Below are positions 18,364 to 26,083 of a stretch of 64,000 bases of DNA, piece by piece. The notes below the pieces were generated by a model. It saw only the letters and a list, made by a program, of their open reading frames with translations. It searched no databases and was not told where the DNA came from. How positions within the stretch are numbered: position 1 is the first letter of the stretch; each line of letters opens with the position of its first letter. A program made the position numbers and the translations under genes. The DNA comes from DAIOEK01 sp964648485 (GTDB taxonomy: Bacteria > Chloroflexota > Anaerolineae > Anaerolineales > Anaerolineaceae), in the NCBI GenBank assembly GCA_964648485.1, contig CAZYOF010000018.1, positions 4,821 through 68,820 of the forward strand, read 5' to 3'.

Positions 18364-18720
18364 ATGAGGAAGAGCAAAATTAGTAAAAAACCATCACTTA
18401 TACACAACAGTTCATTTATTTCAACAGATATTTCAATTTCTGCAGTAAATTTAAAAGGTCGTGGTAGAGATGGGTTTATGGCACTTATTACCGGTTTTAA
18501 TGGAAAAGACTTTCGTCGTAGAGTTTTAAAAAGTGTCTTTCTAAGAGATGGTGAGTTCCGAATGCATGTTATGAAAGGATTTGGTTTATATGAGGTTCGC
18601 AGCTTATGTAACTCACCTTATGGAAGTAAAGATTGGAATGGCTATTATATTGTGCATCAGGATGGTATCACAAGAATATCAAAAAATGATGCGGTTAAAT
18701 TAGCCATGAAAATGGAATAA
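18364..18720 (+). CDS. Hypothetical basic protein, 118 residues
   Basis: No family recognised. The N-terminus is Lys/Ser-rich; the rest alternates short beta-like stretches with charged loops (DFRRRVLKSVFLRDGEFRMH). The C-terminal ITRISKNDAVKLAMKME reads like a helix. A weak AAAGGG lies upstream. The operator-like dyad before it and the hairpin after it support a stand-alone transcription unit. Confidence 0.5.
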   Translation: MRKSKISKKPSLIHNSSFISTDISISAVNLKGRGRDGFMALITGFNGKDFRRRVLKSVFLRDGEFRMHVMKGFGLYEVRSLCNSPYGSKDWNGYYIVHQDGITRISKNDAVKLAMKME

Positions 18721-19116
18721 TTCCTTCATACCCTTACGATGATGAGCTGGCAATATATCTCACGTTTTGAGATTTGCCAGTTCGTCATCCTGGATATATT
18801 TGTTTATCAGACATTGGATAGAATTTCTGTCATAGAATAATCTCACTGGTCAGAGAGAAGAAAAAAATTACAAACTCCTGTGGTGAATTACATAACAGAT
18901 GATTTTTTAAAAAATATTGATTTAGATTTTCAATTTTAAAAGAATTGCCACTCTATTCGAATTTCTCCGAACAAATGGGGCAATTCTTTTCAATAAATCA
19001 TAAGGCTTTAGTATTATTTACTTCGGAAAGATATATCCATTTCGTCATAACATGGAAATTCTTCTGGAATACTCTGAACTTGTTCAGTATTCTAATCTAT
19101 GGATTTTATTTCATCT
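18721..19116. other. AT-rich intergenic region with long hairpin
   Basis: Between convergent genes. A hairpin at about 18739-18790 (GATGA-GAGCTGGCAA paired with TTGCCAGTTCGTCATC) could end transcription of the 118-residue gene, although no T-run follows. Nothing else supportable was seen in the remaining 300 bases. Confidence 0.45.
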
Positions 19117-19545
19117 TTAACCGCCTTCACCTTCACCAAAGAACTTTCCTGCGACTACGTCAATTGAATTTGTTTTTTCATTCCAATGAGTAACATAAAA
19201 TTTGGATTCTGGTTCTATTAATGATGTTAACCATTCAAGAAATTGTTGTAGTTCTTCAGCTGACATCTGATGGTCGAATTTCGACCATATTAGAAACTCA
19301 TTGTCTTCTATTGCATATGCCCCAAATCCACTGCTTGAATGCCTTCGAGAAATTAGTTCTCCATCTTTACGCATTCTATTAAGGAAGTCGTCTTTACGCT
19401 TTCTATCATTCAAAGGAGGACATCCCTCCATGTACCCGCACCTGCTACAGTAGAAAACATATTCATCTGTACCAGTTAAGACCTCAATATCAGCCCTCTC
19501 GTATCCACACCGCGCACAATTTGTTTCTAAACTAATTGTTCCCAT
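19117..19545 (-). CDS. Zinc-ribbon protein, hypothetical
   Basis: 142 residues. Cys10 and Cys13 (CARCGY) with Cys33 and Cys36 (CSRCGY) form a four-Cys zinc ribbon in the first 40 residues; Cys42 follows. The C-terminal 90 residues are mixed alpha/beta (EDNEFLIWSKFDHQMSAEELQQFLEW). I do not recognise the rest. It lies beside a solitary DNA methyltransferase gene on the same strand, about 130 bases downstream of it, and could be co-transcribed; a functional link is not shown. Confidence 0.5.
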   Translation of the reverse strand: MGTISLETNCARCGYERADIEVLTGTDEYVFYCSRCGYMEGCPPLNDRKRKDDFLNRMRKDGELISRRHSSSGFGAYAIEDNEFLIWSKFDHQMSAEELQQFLEWLTSLIEPESKFYVTHWNEKTNSIDVVAGKFFGEGEGG

Positions 19546-19674
19546 GTTTTTTTCTCCTAAAGTGATTTTTGTTTCAATTTATCAGACGAAACCGGTCAGC
19601 AATTTGCACTTTTTCCAATATCTTTATTGGTTTCGATGCAATTGGAGCCATCTGATGAATTGAAGAACTGAAAA

Positions 19675-20457
19675 CTAAATAATGAGATTTGCCAGCCGCT
19701 TTTGAATCAAATCGCAGTAAACTGGGTCAATTTCAGCCGATATGAAATTCCTATCATTCTTTCGGCAAACCTCTAATTCAGCTCCACTTCCCCCAAAAGG
19801 AATCAATACTAAATCTCCCGGGTTCGTACAGCTTTTAATTAATCGCTCGCTTAATTCCTGTGGTATCTGACAGGCGTGGATGGTTTTTTCTTTTGAGACA
19901 TTCTTTACAAGGTCTACATATTGCCAGCTATATGGCATTCTGCCAGACGAACCATTTTCTATTCGCTTTTGAATTCTTTTATCATTCAAGTTTTGGTATG
20001 GTAGGGCAACATTGTCCTTGTAAAATCTGTTATCTTTTGATTTTCTCCCATGAAGTATTGAACGATGTGCATTTGTAAACTTCTTCGGCGAATGACCAAT
20101 ATTACAGTTGTATACCCAGACATAATCTACTACTTCAAAACAGACTTCGTCCAAGTAATTGACCCGTAAATATGAATTTTGTTTGGGGTAATTAATGAGG
20201 AATAGGTTACCATCTGGTTTCAATACCCTTACGAGTTCTTTTGTTAATCCAATGTACCAGTCAATATACTTGTTAAATTCCACTGTATAGTTATTGCCGT
20301 TGTAACGAATATTGACATTGTAGTCTGGGTCAGAGAATACCATATCGACACATCCATCAGGTATTTCTTTCAACAGCTCCATCACGTCCCCGTGATATAG
20401 TGAGTTTTTCAAGTGTTCAAATGATTTATTGGATTGGGGGGTTATTTGGTTATCCAT
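19675..20457 (-). CDS. Solitary DNA methyltransferase, N4/N6-type
   Basis: 260 residues. The catalytic motif IV is MVFSDPDYNVN (D-P-D-Y, a variant of DPPY) near residue 45. The S-adenosylmethionine motif I, LVLIPFGGSGAELEVC, comes last, near residue 220, with ISAEIDPVYC after it. The order IV before I marks a beta-class amino methyltransferase (N6-adenine or N4-cytosine). No restriction gene is adjacent, so it appears to be an orphan, perhaps protecting a mobile element. Its ribosome site lies in a hairpin (next entry). Confidence 0.8.
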   Translation of the reverse strand: MDNQITPQSNKSFEHLKNSLYHGDVMELLKEIPDGCVDMVFSDPDYNVNIRYNGNNYTVEFNKYIDWYIGLTKELVRVLKPDGNLFLINYPKQNSYLRVNYLDEVCFEVVDYVWVYNCNIGHSPKKFTNAHRSILHGRKSKDNRFYKDNVALPYQNLNDKRIQKRIENGSSGRMPYSWQYVDLVKNVSKEKTIHACQIPQELSERLIKSCTNPGDLVLIPFGGSGAELEVCRKNDRNFISAEIDPVYCDLIQKRLANLII

Positions 20458-20462
20458 GACAA

Positions 20463-20478
20463 ATCTCCTTATGGAGAT
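20463..20478 (-). promoter_or_regulatory. Hairpin covering the methyltransferase ribosome site
   Basis: Leftward, ATCTCC-ATAA-GGAGAT pairs with itself. The second arm is the Shine-Dalgarno sequence itself, ending about seven bases before the ATG. Folding would hide the site and limit translation. Confidence 0.5.
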
Positions 20479-21144
20479 CAGATGAAATGGATATCCGTTT
20501 TACAAAAAATGATATTTTATTTTCAGACCATATGTTTTTTTGTAAGAAATGGTAAATTTTGATTTTTGAGAAAAACCAAAAAATACTCGCAAAATATATG
20601 GATTGTGAAATTTATTGAATTTCGAATTATCCTGGAGAGGAATAATTCATGAGGGGAGATAAAGAGGCAAACTACTTGCTTTTGTAAATAAAAAAGCTAA
20701 CAGGATATCAGAAAAAAATATAATTGTTGTTTTGATGATAAAAAAAAGAACATTATTCAAATGATCTGACAGAACACATTTACCGATAACGATCCACTAA
20801 AGCAGAAATATAGCTATTTATCCCAATTGCAAATCACTTCAATACTATGGCTTCAACATAATACAAATCACCCAAATTTCTATTATTTTTTGATAATTCC
20901 CAAAGGAAATCAAAACAACAGCTCACCTTCTTTATTTAATGGATCTTTACTGGTAGAAAATCTAATCCCTATCTCTTAATTTCTTCATACCCAATAATCT
21001 CCACAACAAATTTTTGTTTCTTTGAATTCTTAACATTACATACAATTTTTCGATTTTTTCGATCTCAATATATGATTTTGCAAAAATTGTAAATTCAGAT
21101 AGATCCTCGTCTACCTAATAAATCAAATTAGATGAGGTATAAAA
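20479..21144. other. Long AT-rich non-coding stretch
   Basis: About 665 bases between divergent genes. Very AT-rich, with short homopolymer runs. It must hold the promoters of the methyltransferase and HNH genes, but I can name no single site with confidence. No small gene or structured RNA was seen. Confidence 0.4.
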
Positions 21145-21725
21145 ATGTTTAAAGGAATATCCACACGTACCAGAGGTTATGTATACTTTTTTTTCGATGA
21201 TGAAGATGAGGATTTGGTAGATAGTTATCAATGGTCGATTACGGAAAAAAAAAACAAATAATTAGTTCTATCAATGGACAGGTAATCTCATTACCCCGTT
21301 TGTTACTAAATTACCACGGTGACTTACAAATCGACCATATTGATAGAAATCGCTTAAACAATCACAAATATAACCTCCGATTGGCAACTCCCGCTCAAAA
21401 CCTTCAGAACCGTGATAAGTTTAAGACTTATGGCCAGCGAATTACAACAAGTAAATACAAAGGTGTGACTTACCTTTGGAATAACAAGTGTTGGAAAAGT
21501 CAAATGGGTTATCAAGGCAATGTTATATATTTAGGCTGTTATAGAACAGAAATTGAAGCAGCCATTGTTTACAACATATATGCAAGCAAGTATTTTGGTG
21601 AATTTGCCAAGTTAAACGAATTACCAGAAGTAATCACACCTGATTTGCTAAATACAATCCATTTAGAGAACCTGCATAGACTAATAGAGGTTTTTGCCCA
21701 AAGAATTATTAGGTTTGATTTCTAA
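21145..21725 (+). CDS. HNH-AP2 endonuclease, joined by a -1 frameshift
   Basis: An ATG at 21145 (GAGGT upstream) opens a frame giving VYFFFDDEDEDLVDSYQWSI, the usual N-terminal arm of AP2-HNH homing-type nucleases, then stops at 21259-21261. The -1 frame continues with HNH_3 (IDHIDRNRLNNHKYNLRLAT) and an AP2 DNA-binding domain (SKYKGVTYL...YFGEFAKLNEL), ending at 21725. The junction is a run of ten A followed by C. A-AAA-AAC at 21249-21255 is in the exact register of a canonical -1 slippery heptamer. The joined product is about 193 residues. A real frameshift mutation or homopolymer read error would look the same. Confidence 0.7.
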
Positions 21726-21774
21726 TCGGTCCATGATTATAAGAGATTAATTGAAAATCTCATTATTAATATTA

Positions 21775-21813
21775 TTAGCCCCGCTCCATATTCAATATAC
21801 GATGCGGGGCTAA
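21775..21813. terminator. Hairpin between convergent genes
   Basis: TTAGCCCCGC and GCGGGGCTAA form a perfect 10-bp stem with a 19-base loop, 50 bases after the HNH stop and 54 before the end of the convergent gene. There is no long T-run, so termination is likely but not certain. Confidence 0.55.
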
Positions 21814-21866
21814 CCTTCACAATAGAAAATTGAGGTCTATTGTACTTTTTCCTCGTGTATTACTAA

Positions 21867-22604
21867 TCAGCAAGTCATCTTTGATAAATCTGTTTCCCAC
21901 AAACATACTGCAACTTTTAATAACGGAAGCTGAGGAAGACCAGTTGGATAAAATATCACCTGATATGGGTGTTTATACCATGATGCACTTCCATCGCAAT
22001 CTGTTCTTACGTCGATGATTTTTTCCTTATCAGAATCAAACAGTATTAAGAGACCTAAAAACCTATATGGGTCGCGTGAACTTATCTTTTGAGATGAATT
22101 TTGAATCCCTTTTCCAATGCAAGCGAATTTTGTATCGATTTGAGTCGTAATTGTCTCATAATCATCAAAATCAGGAACATCCTCAGGATTAATATCAATC
22201 TCATCCCCAAAATCTAATTCCTGCGGTGTTTCGCCCATTTCTGCTTCATCGGAATCACTCTCTGGTGGAGAATTATCAAAATCATCCACGAATAAGTAAT
22301 CATCTGTATCATCTGGAATTACAAAGTCGCATTTCATGGTCAGCGTGGGTCTTACATATAGGTTAATTATGCTAAATTGCCTAGAGCTACCTACGAAGGC
22401 TAAATCTGGTAAATCCTCCTTGTTTAGCCAATCCCAATCATACGTAAAGGTCGAAATAATTGGCCGGCAACCAATTTTCCATGAAAATTTACTATTAACA
22501 TTATTATTATCGCCATCAATAGTTATCAAAAAATGTGGGCTACAAAAATTTCCGAGAAATGGTTCGATACTTGATAAAGGTTTAAACTCAGATGTTAAGT
22601 ACAT
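21867..22604 (-). CDS. Hypothetical acidic protein, 245 residues
   Basis: I do not recognise the family. The first half is beta-rich (FLITIDGDNNNVNSKFSWKI). The middle has a strongly acidic segment (DDTDDYLFVDDFDNSPPESD, more acids following). The C-terminal third is again beta-like. The ATG at 22604 has AGGAG nine bases upstream; an ATG nine codons earlier has none. It lies between the HNH gene and the replication protein in the plasmid-like section. The acidic stretch might mimic nucleic acid, which is speculation. Confidence 0.55.
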   Translation of the reverse strand: MYLTSEFKPLSSIEPFLGNFCSPHFLITIDGDNNNVNSKFSWKIGCRPIISTFTYDWDWLNKEDLPDLAFVGSSRQFSIINLYVRPTLTMKCDFVIPDDTDDYLFVDDFDNSPPESDSDEAEMGETPQELDFGDEIDINPEDVPDFDDYETITTQIDTKFACIGKGIQNSSQKISSRDPYRFLGLLILFDSDKEKIIDVRTDCDGSASWYKHPYQVIFYPTGLPQLPLLKVAVCLWETDLSKMTC

Positions 22605-23265
22605 TATTTTTTCTCCTATTAATATTTGCATTAACTTTGTTTTGAAATTTTGACACTTTTCTTATCACCAATATTGAAGTTCATCAATTAATTAGCTCAT
22701 TTTTTACCCTCCCCGAGGGTGTCATCCATCGAATTGTGCTGAATACCCATAATTGTTTTTCCAGAGTGGAGATGTACTAAATTCAGGAGTTCTTTAGTTT
22801 TCATATTTATATAGTAGCAAATAAATTATTTTTAATTAGTGTGCAAATATAAACCAAAATATCCAAAATTTCAGAGAGAATTTAGCAGTTAATTAATAAA
22901 TAATCGTCCAAATATGGTATTTTTATGCATTTTCTTGAAAATTCACGCATAAATACATCAAATAATTACACTCCTGGCTTTCCTCCCCTTCCAAATTCGT
23001 TGATATTTTGCAAAATGTACTGCAAAATCAGAAATAATAATAAAAATAAATATTTAGAAAACAAGTCCATTGGATTTTGGATCTAGAAATTGGTTTCAGT
23101 ATGTGATCTAACTAAATGGTGATTTTGAAAGAATAACCTTATCAAACTATTCTGTGACTTCAATCGCCACTGATTAAAGAGTAATTTTTTTAATCCGGTA
23201 AGAGTTTATCTAAAAATGAAAAAGCAGATCCATTCTCGTCTGGTATCCAAAGGATACAGAAGCGA
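22605..23265. other. Non-coding AT-rich stretch before the replication gene
   Basis: About 660 bases, very AT-rich. It holds a small hairpin ACCCTC-CCC-GAGGGT (22707-22721) and a possible leftward 35-codon frame (22697-22804, beginning MKTKELLNLVHLHSGK), which lacks a ribosome site. The AT-rich, primase-adjacent position would suit a replication origin, but I found no clear set of direct repeats. Confidence 0.4.
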
Positions 23266-23271
23266 ATGGAT
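23229..23271. repeat. Imperfect inverted repeat over the primase start
   Basis: ATCCATTC...GGTATCC (23229-23249) and GGATAC...GAATGGAT (about 23253-23271) pair across a three-base loop. The right arm includes the ATG at 23266. It may block translation as a hairpin or bind a repressor. No normal SD precedes this ATG. Confidence 0.6.
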
Positions 23272-25044
23272 TCAAGTGTTATTAATTATCAAGACAGTGA
23301 AGGAAATAAAGATTTTAATTTATCATCTCATACCATAACCAAGACAGCGAAAAGGTTGTATACGCTCGGTTTTAATGTATTCCCGGTGCCAAATCCAAAA
23401 GAGGTGTTAACTGTAACTAGAAACACGAAAGGTAAAAATACTTTAACAAAACCTCCATATATATTAAAACCCTTGTTCTTCAATCGACTTCATCTTTGTG
23501 GGGAAACATGTCCCAAGTATCAGAAGTCAAAAAAATATTGCACACCACCTAGGTACTCATTTGAAGAATTATTTTTTGATAATATAACTGGCAAAGTATC
23601 GAATATCGGGGTGATGCTCGGAAAGACTTCTGGAAATTTAGTTGTTCTTGATTGTGACTCACAATCTGCATTTACTTCAGTTCAAATACTTGTAAAAGAG
23701 AAAAACATTCCTCATTGGATTTACTCCTCATCAAGAGGCGGAGGGGTTATGTTCAGGATTAGTGAAGGAATTGCGAAGAACTCTAAAACAAGTGTAATAA
23801 ATGATGTCGAAATTTACGGAACTGACCACTATATTGTAATTCCCCCCAGTCTACATTCTTCGGGTGTCTTTTATTCGTGGATTTATCCAAAAGTAATTTC
23901 GGATGAAACAGAAAACCTAATACCGGTGTCAATACGCGAGTTAAAAGATTTCGGTGTTGAACTATATAGTGATTCCCGTAACCCAATTAGATTATCTACA
24001 AAGAATACACTATCAAAATATCCTTCTTGGGTTAAGAAGTTATCGCAGAAGAACCAACTCTTTTTAGAGAACGGGGTTCAACAGGGTGAGAGAAATTCTA
24101 GCTTTTTTGCTGCTGCTTGTGATATGGCAGGAAATGGAATCCCTGTTGATGATGCAATTAGTGCATTACTTGAAGTTTGCGAGATATGCCAACCCCCGTT
24201 CACAAAACAGGAAGCGCTGATGACCATTAACAGTGCCTACGATAAAGAACGTAAACCCTCCATAGGGAACAATCCAGCCCTCGATTTCTTACTTGCAGAA
24301 AAATTCGCGCATGTATTCAATTGGAGGTCTTTAGGCACATATTCCAATAGTCCGAAAGCAGTATTTTTAGCAATGGTCAAGAGAGCCAGTTGTGAATCTA
24401 GCCAAAGCTTTCGCTGTTCATTGAGAGAACTATCAGAGATGACACAGCTCTCCATTAAGACCGTTGGTAAGATGATTAAAGTTCTGTGTATAGGGACTTG
24501 TTCTGAATCATCAAATGAGATTAATCAACCTCTTATATTCGTAGACCACACAGACAGTTCAATGAGCGTAAATTATTATCGCTTTAATATGGAATACATA
24601 AAAGGTGCCGATTTACCACAGTATTCTTCTCTGGATTCTTATGTAGTAAATCGGCACTTTTTGAGCCAAAATAAAGATATTGAAAAAGACACCTTCAAAT
24701 TCCTTCGTAATACAGCATGGCAAGTTTGGAAATATCTAATTGAAAACCCCGCAAATTCTTACAAAGAAATATCTACGAGGTTAGGGATATCAATAAACAT
24801 GGTGAAAAAGGCTTTAGGGAAAAACAGTAAACTAGTTAAATTTGGTTTTGTTGAGATTTCATCCGGAAAATACAAGTATACTGGCATGCAACTTTCCGAA
24901 GAAATGCTTCAAAGTATCCTGAATAAAAACGGATTTCTTGGGGTAACGAAGAAAAAGAAAGAGAACCACCGAATCGAAAGAGAAGTATTTATTAATTACA
25001 AGATTTATAAGGCAAAAAATGCTTTTACTTCTAAAAATTCCTAA
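23266..25044 (+). CDS. Primase-polymerase replication protein
   Basis: 592 residues. Residues about 110-135 (NIGVMLGKTSGNLVVLDCDS) match the bifunctional primase/polymerase (prim-pol) domain with the D-C-D metal pair (Asp129, Asp131). SSSRGGGVMFR follows where the family usually has a conserved His; here it reads Val, which may affect activity. Cys78, Cys82 and Cys92 form a small zinc-site insertion. Residues about 270-330 (GVQQGERNSSFFAAACDMAG...ALMTINSAYDKE) resemble the PriCT-1 domain. The C-terminal third has helix-turn-helix-like segments. There is no helicase domain, unlike many plasmid or phage versions. It probably starts replication of a mobile element. Confidence 0.75.
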   Translation: MDSSVINYQDSEGNKDFNLSSHTITKTAKRLYTLGFNVFPVPNPKEVLTVTRNTKGKNTLTKPPYILKPLFFNRLHLCGETCPKYQKSKKYCTPPRYSFEELFFDNITGKVSNIGVMLGKTSGNLVVLDCDSQSAFTSVQILVKEKNIPHWIYSSSRGGGVMFRISEGIAKNSKTSVINDVEIYGTDHYIVIPPSLHSSGVFYSWIYPKVISDETENLIPVSIRELKDFGVELYSDSRNPIRLSTKNTLSKYPSWVKKLSQKNQLFLENGVQQGERNSSFFAAACDMAGNGIPVDDAISALLEVCEICQPPFTKQEALMTINSAYDKERKPSIGNNPALDFLLAEKFAHVFNWRSLGTYSNSPKAVFLAMVKRASCESSQSFRCSLRELSEMTQLSIKTVGKMIKVLCIGTCSESSNEINQPLIFVDHTDSSMSVNYYRFNMEYIKGADLPQYSSLDSYVVNRHFLSQNKDIEKDTFKFLRNTAWQVWKYLIENPANSYKEISTRLGISINMVKKALGKNSKLVKFGFVEISSGKYKYTGMQLSEEMLQSILNKNGFLGVTKKKKENHRIEREVFINYKIYKAKNAFTSKNS

Positions 25045-25298
25045 ATAAGGGAGTTGTCAGGCGAACCAACTTGTTCTGTTTTGAGGGCGCGAAGCTCTCT
25101 GACCTACAAACCTTGTTTGCTGATGATCTGCAAGTCAGCCACAATCCGATGGGCAGCCTGACGACCCCGAGTGCAGTAATCATTCCTGGACCGAAAGTGA
25201 TGACCTGGGATGATTGGGTGAGTCAGAAGACTGTGGTGGTCAGACGGACAAGAAGAAAGGAGGTAGTTCCGGAGGGTCAGATGGGATTTGGAATTTAA
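25045..25298 (+). pseudogene. Possible 3' remnant of an unknown gene
   Basis: A frame without a credible start (only a TTG at 25071, no ribosome site) runs to 25298 and ends in a basic tail (VVVRRTRRKEVVPEGQMGFGI). Its GC content is clearly higher than the preceding 7 kb. A strong terminator follows six bases later. This is what a gene end cut by an incoming AT-rich element would look like. It could be chance. Confidence 0.35.
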
Positions 25299-25303
25299 AA
25301 GTA

Positions 25304-25331
25304 ACGGGCTCAGGGTTTTTCCTGAGCCCGT
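25304..25331. terminator. Bidirectional terminator
   Basis: A perfect 11-bp stem ACGGGCTCAGG/CCTGAGCCCGT around a six-base GTTTTT loop. It lies between the rightward remnant and the end of the leftward Avs operon and can serve both. Leftward it is followed by TTACTTTT. Confidence 0.8.
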
Positions 25332-25345
25332 GTATTGTGGTGTAC

Positions 25346-26083
25346 CTATGGTTTTTCACCTAGCTCTATTCGCAACTTTTCCAGTGTGCTTGTCATGTCA
25401 TTAATTATTTCATAGGCTAATTGTTCAAAATCATAATTATCGTTTCCTGTTTCTTTTTCCTTCCCTTTCTTGGCTTTTTTTGGACTTTCTAGCGTTGGCT
25501 CGAATAATTCCAACCATCTGATAATTGTTACCATTATATTATGCTCTGTTTCATCTAAGGCATCGAGCGTAACAGGATCTATTTGAACGGGTTTATCAAT
25601 TTGGCTGATTTTCATCAGCAATAAAATTGGTATTAAGCGAGACATATCGATAAACAAATTAGAAGCAAGCCTATCCTTTTCATCTCCATGATAATAGGCA
25701 AAAGGGTCATTTTCAGGTCGTAATCGATCTAGAACTAACAGGATGTTTTCATAAGACTTAAGCGGGTATCCTTTACCAGGTAATGATGCCCGGTGTTCCC
25801 ATATTCTTAAAATTGTTTCGGTTGCATCCTTCTGGGCTTTGTTACGCTCATTCTCTGTTTTGCCATTTTCTGCTTTATCGATAAGTTCAGCCAAGTGGTG
25901 GGACATCCATCGCCCAAGGGTATCAACACCATCCTCAAAACCCAGTTCACGAACTAGGTACCGTCCAAGTTCCAATACGTCCTTCGGTGGCTTCGATTGT
26001 TCCATCTGCTCTGAAGAGGAGGACTCTATCGAATTGAGATTCCCTCGTTTTTTCTTCGTCATATCTTGAGTAGTCATCGCCAT
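25346..26083 (-). CDS. Helical partner of the Avs-like protein
   Basis: 245 residues, almost entirely predicted helix with charged loops (HHLAELIDKAENGKTENERN; DALDETEHNIMVTIIRWLEL). No family recognised. I take the ATG at 26083, with GGAG five bases upstream. It then overlaps the end of the large STAND gene by 137 bases in another frame, an unusually long overlap. Small helical proteins next to large STAND antiviral ATPases are known from several Avs-type loci; that this one is an accessory of the big protein is inferred from overlap and shared strand. Confidence 0.65.
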   Translation of the reverse strand: MAMTTQDMTKKKRGNLNSIESSSSEQMEQSKPPKDVLELGRYLVRELGFEDGVDTLGRWMSHHLAELIDKAENGKTENERNKAQKDATETILRIWEHRASLPGKGYPLKSYENILLVLDRLRPENDPFAYYHGDEKDRLASNLFIDMSRLIPILLLMKISQIDKPVQIDPVTLDALDETEHNIMVTIIRWLELFEPTLESPKKAKKGKEKETGNDNYDFEQLAYEIINDMTSTLEKLRIELGEKP

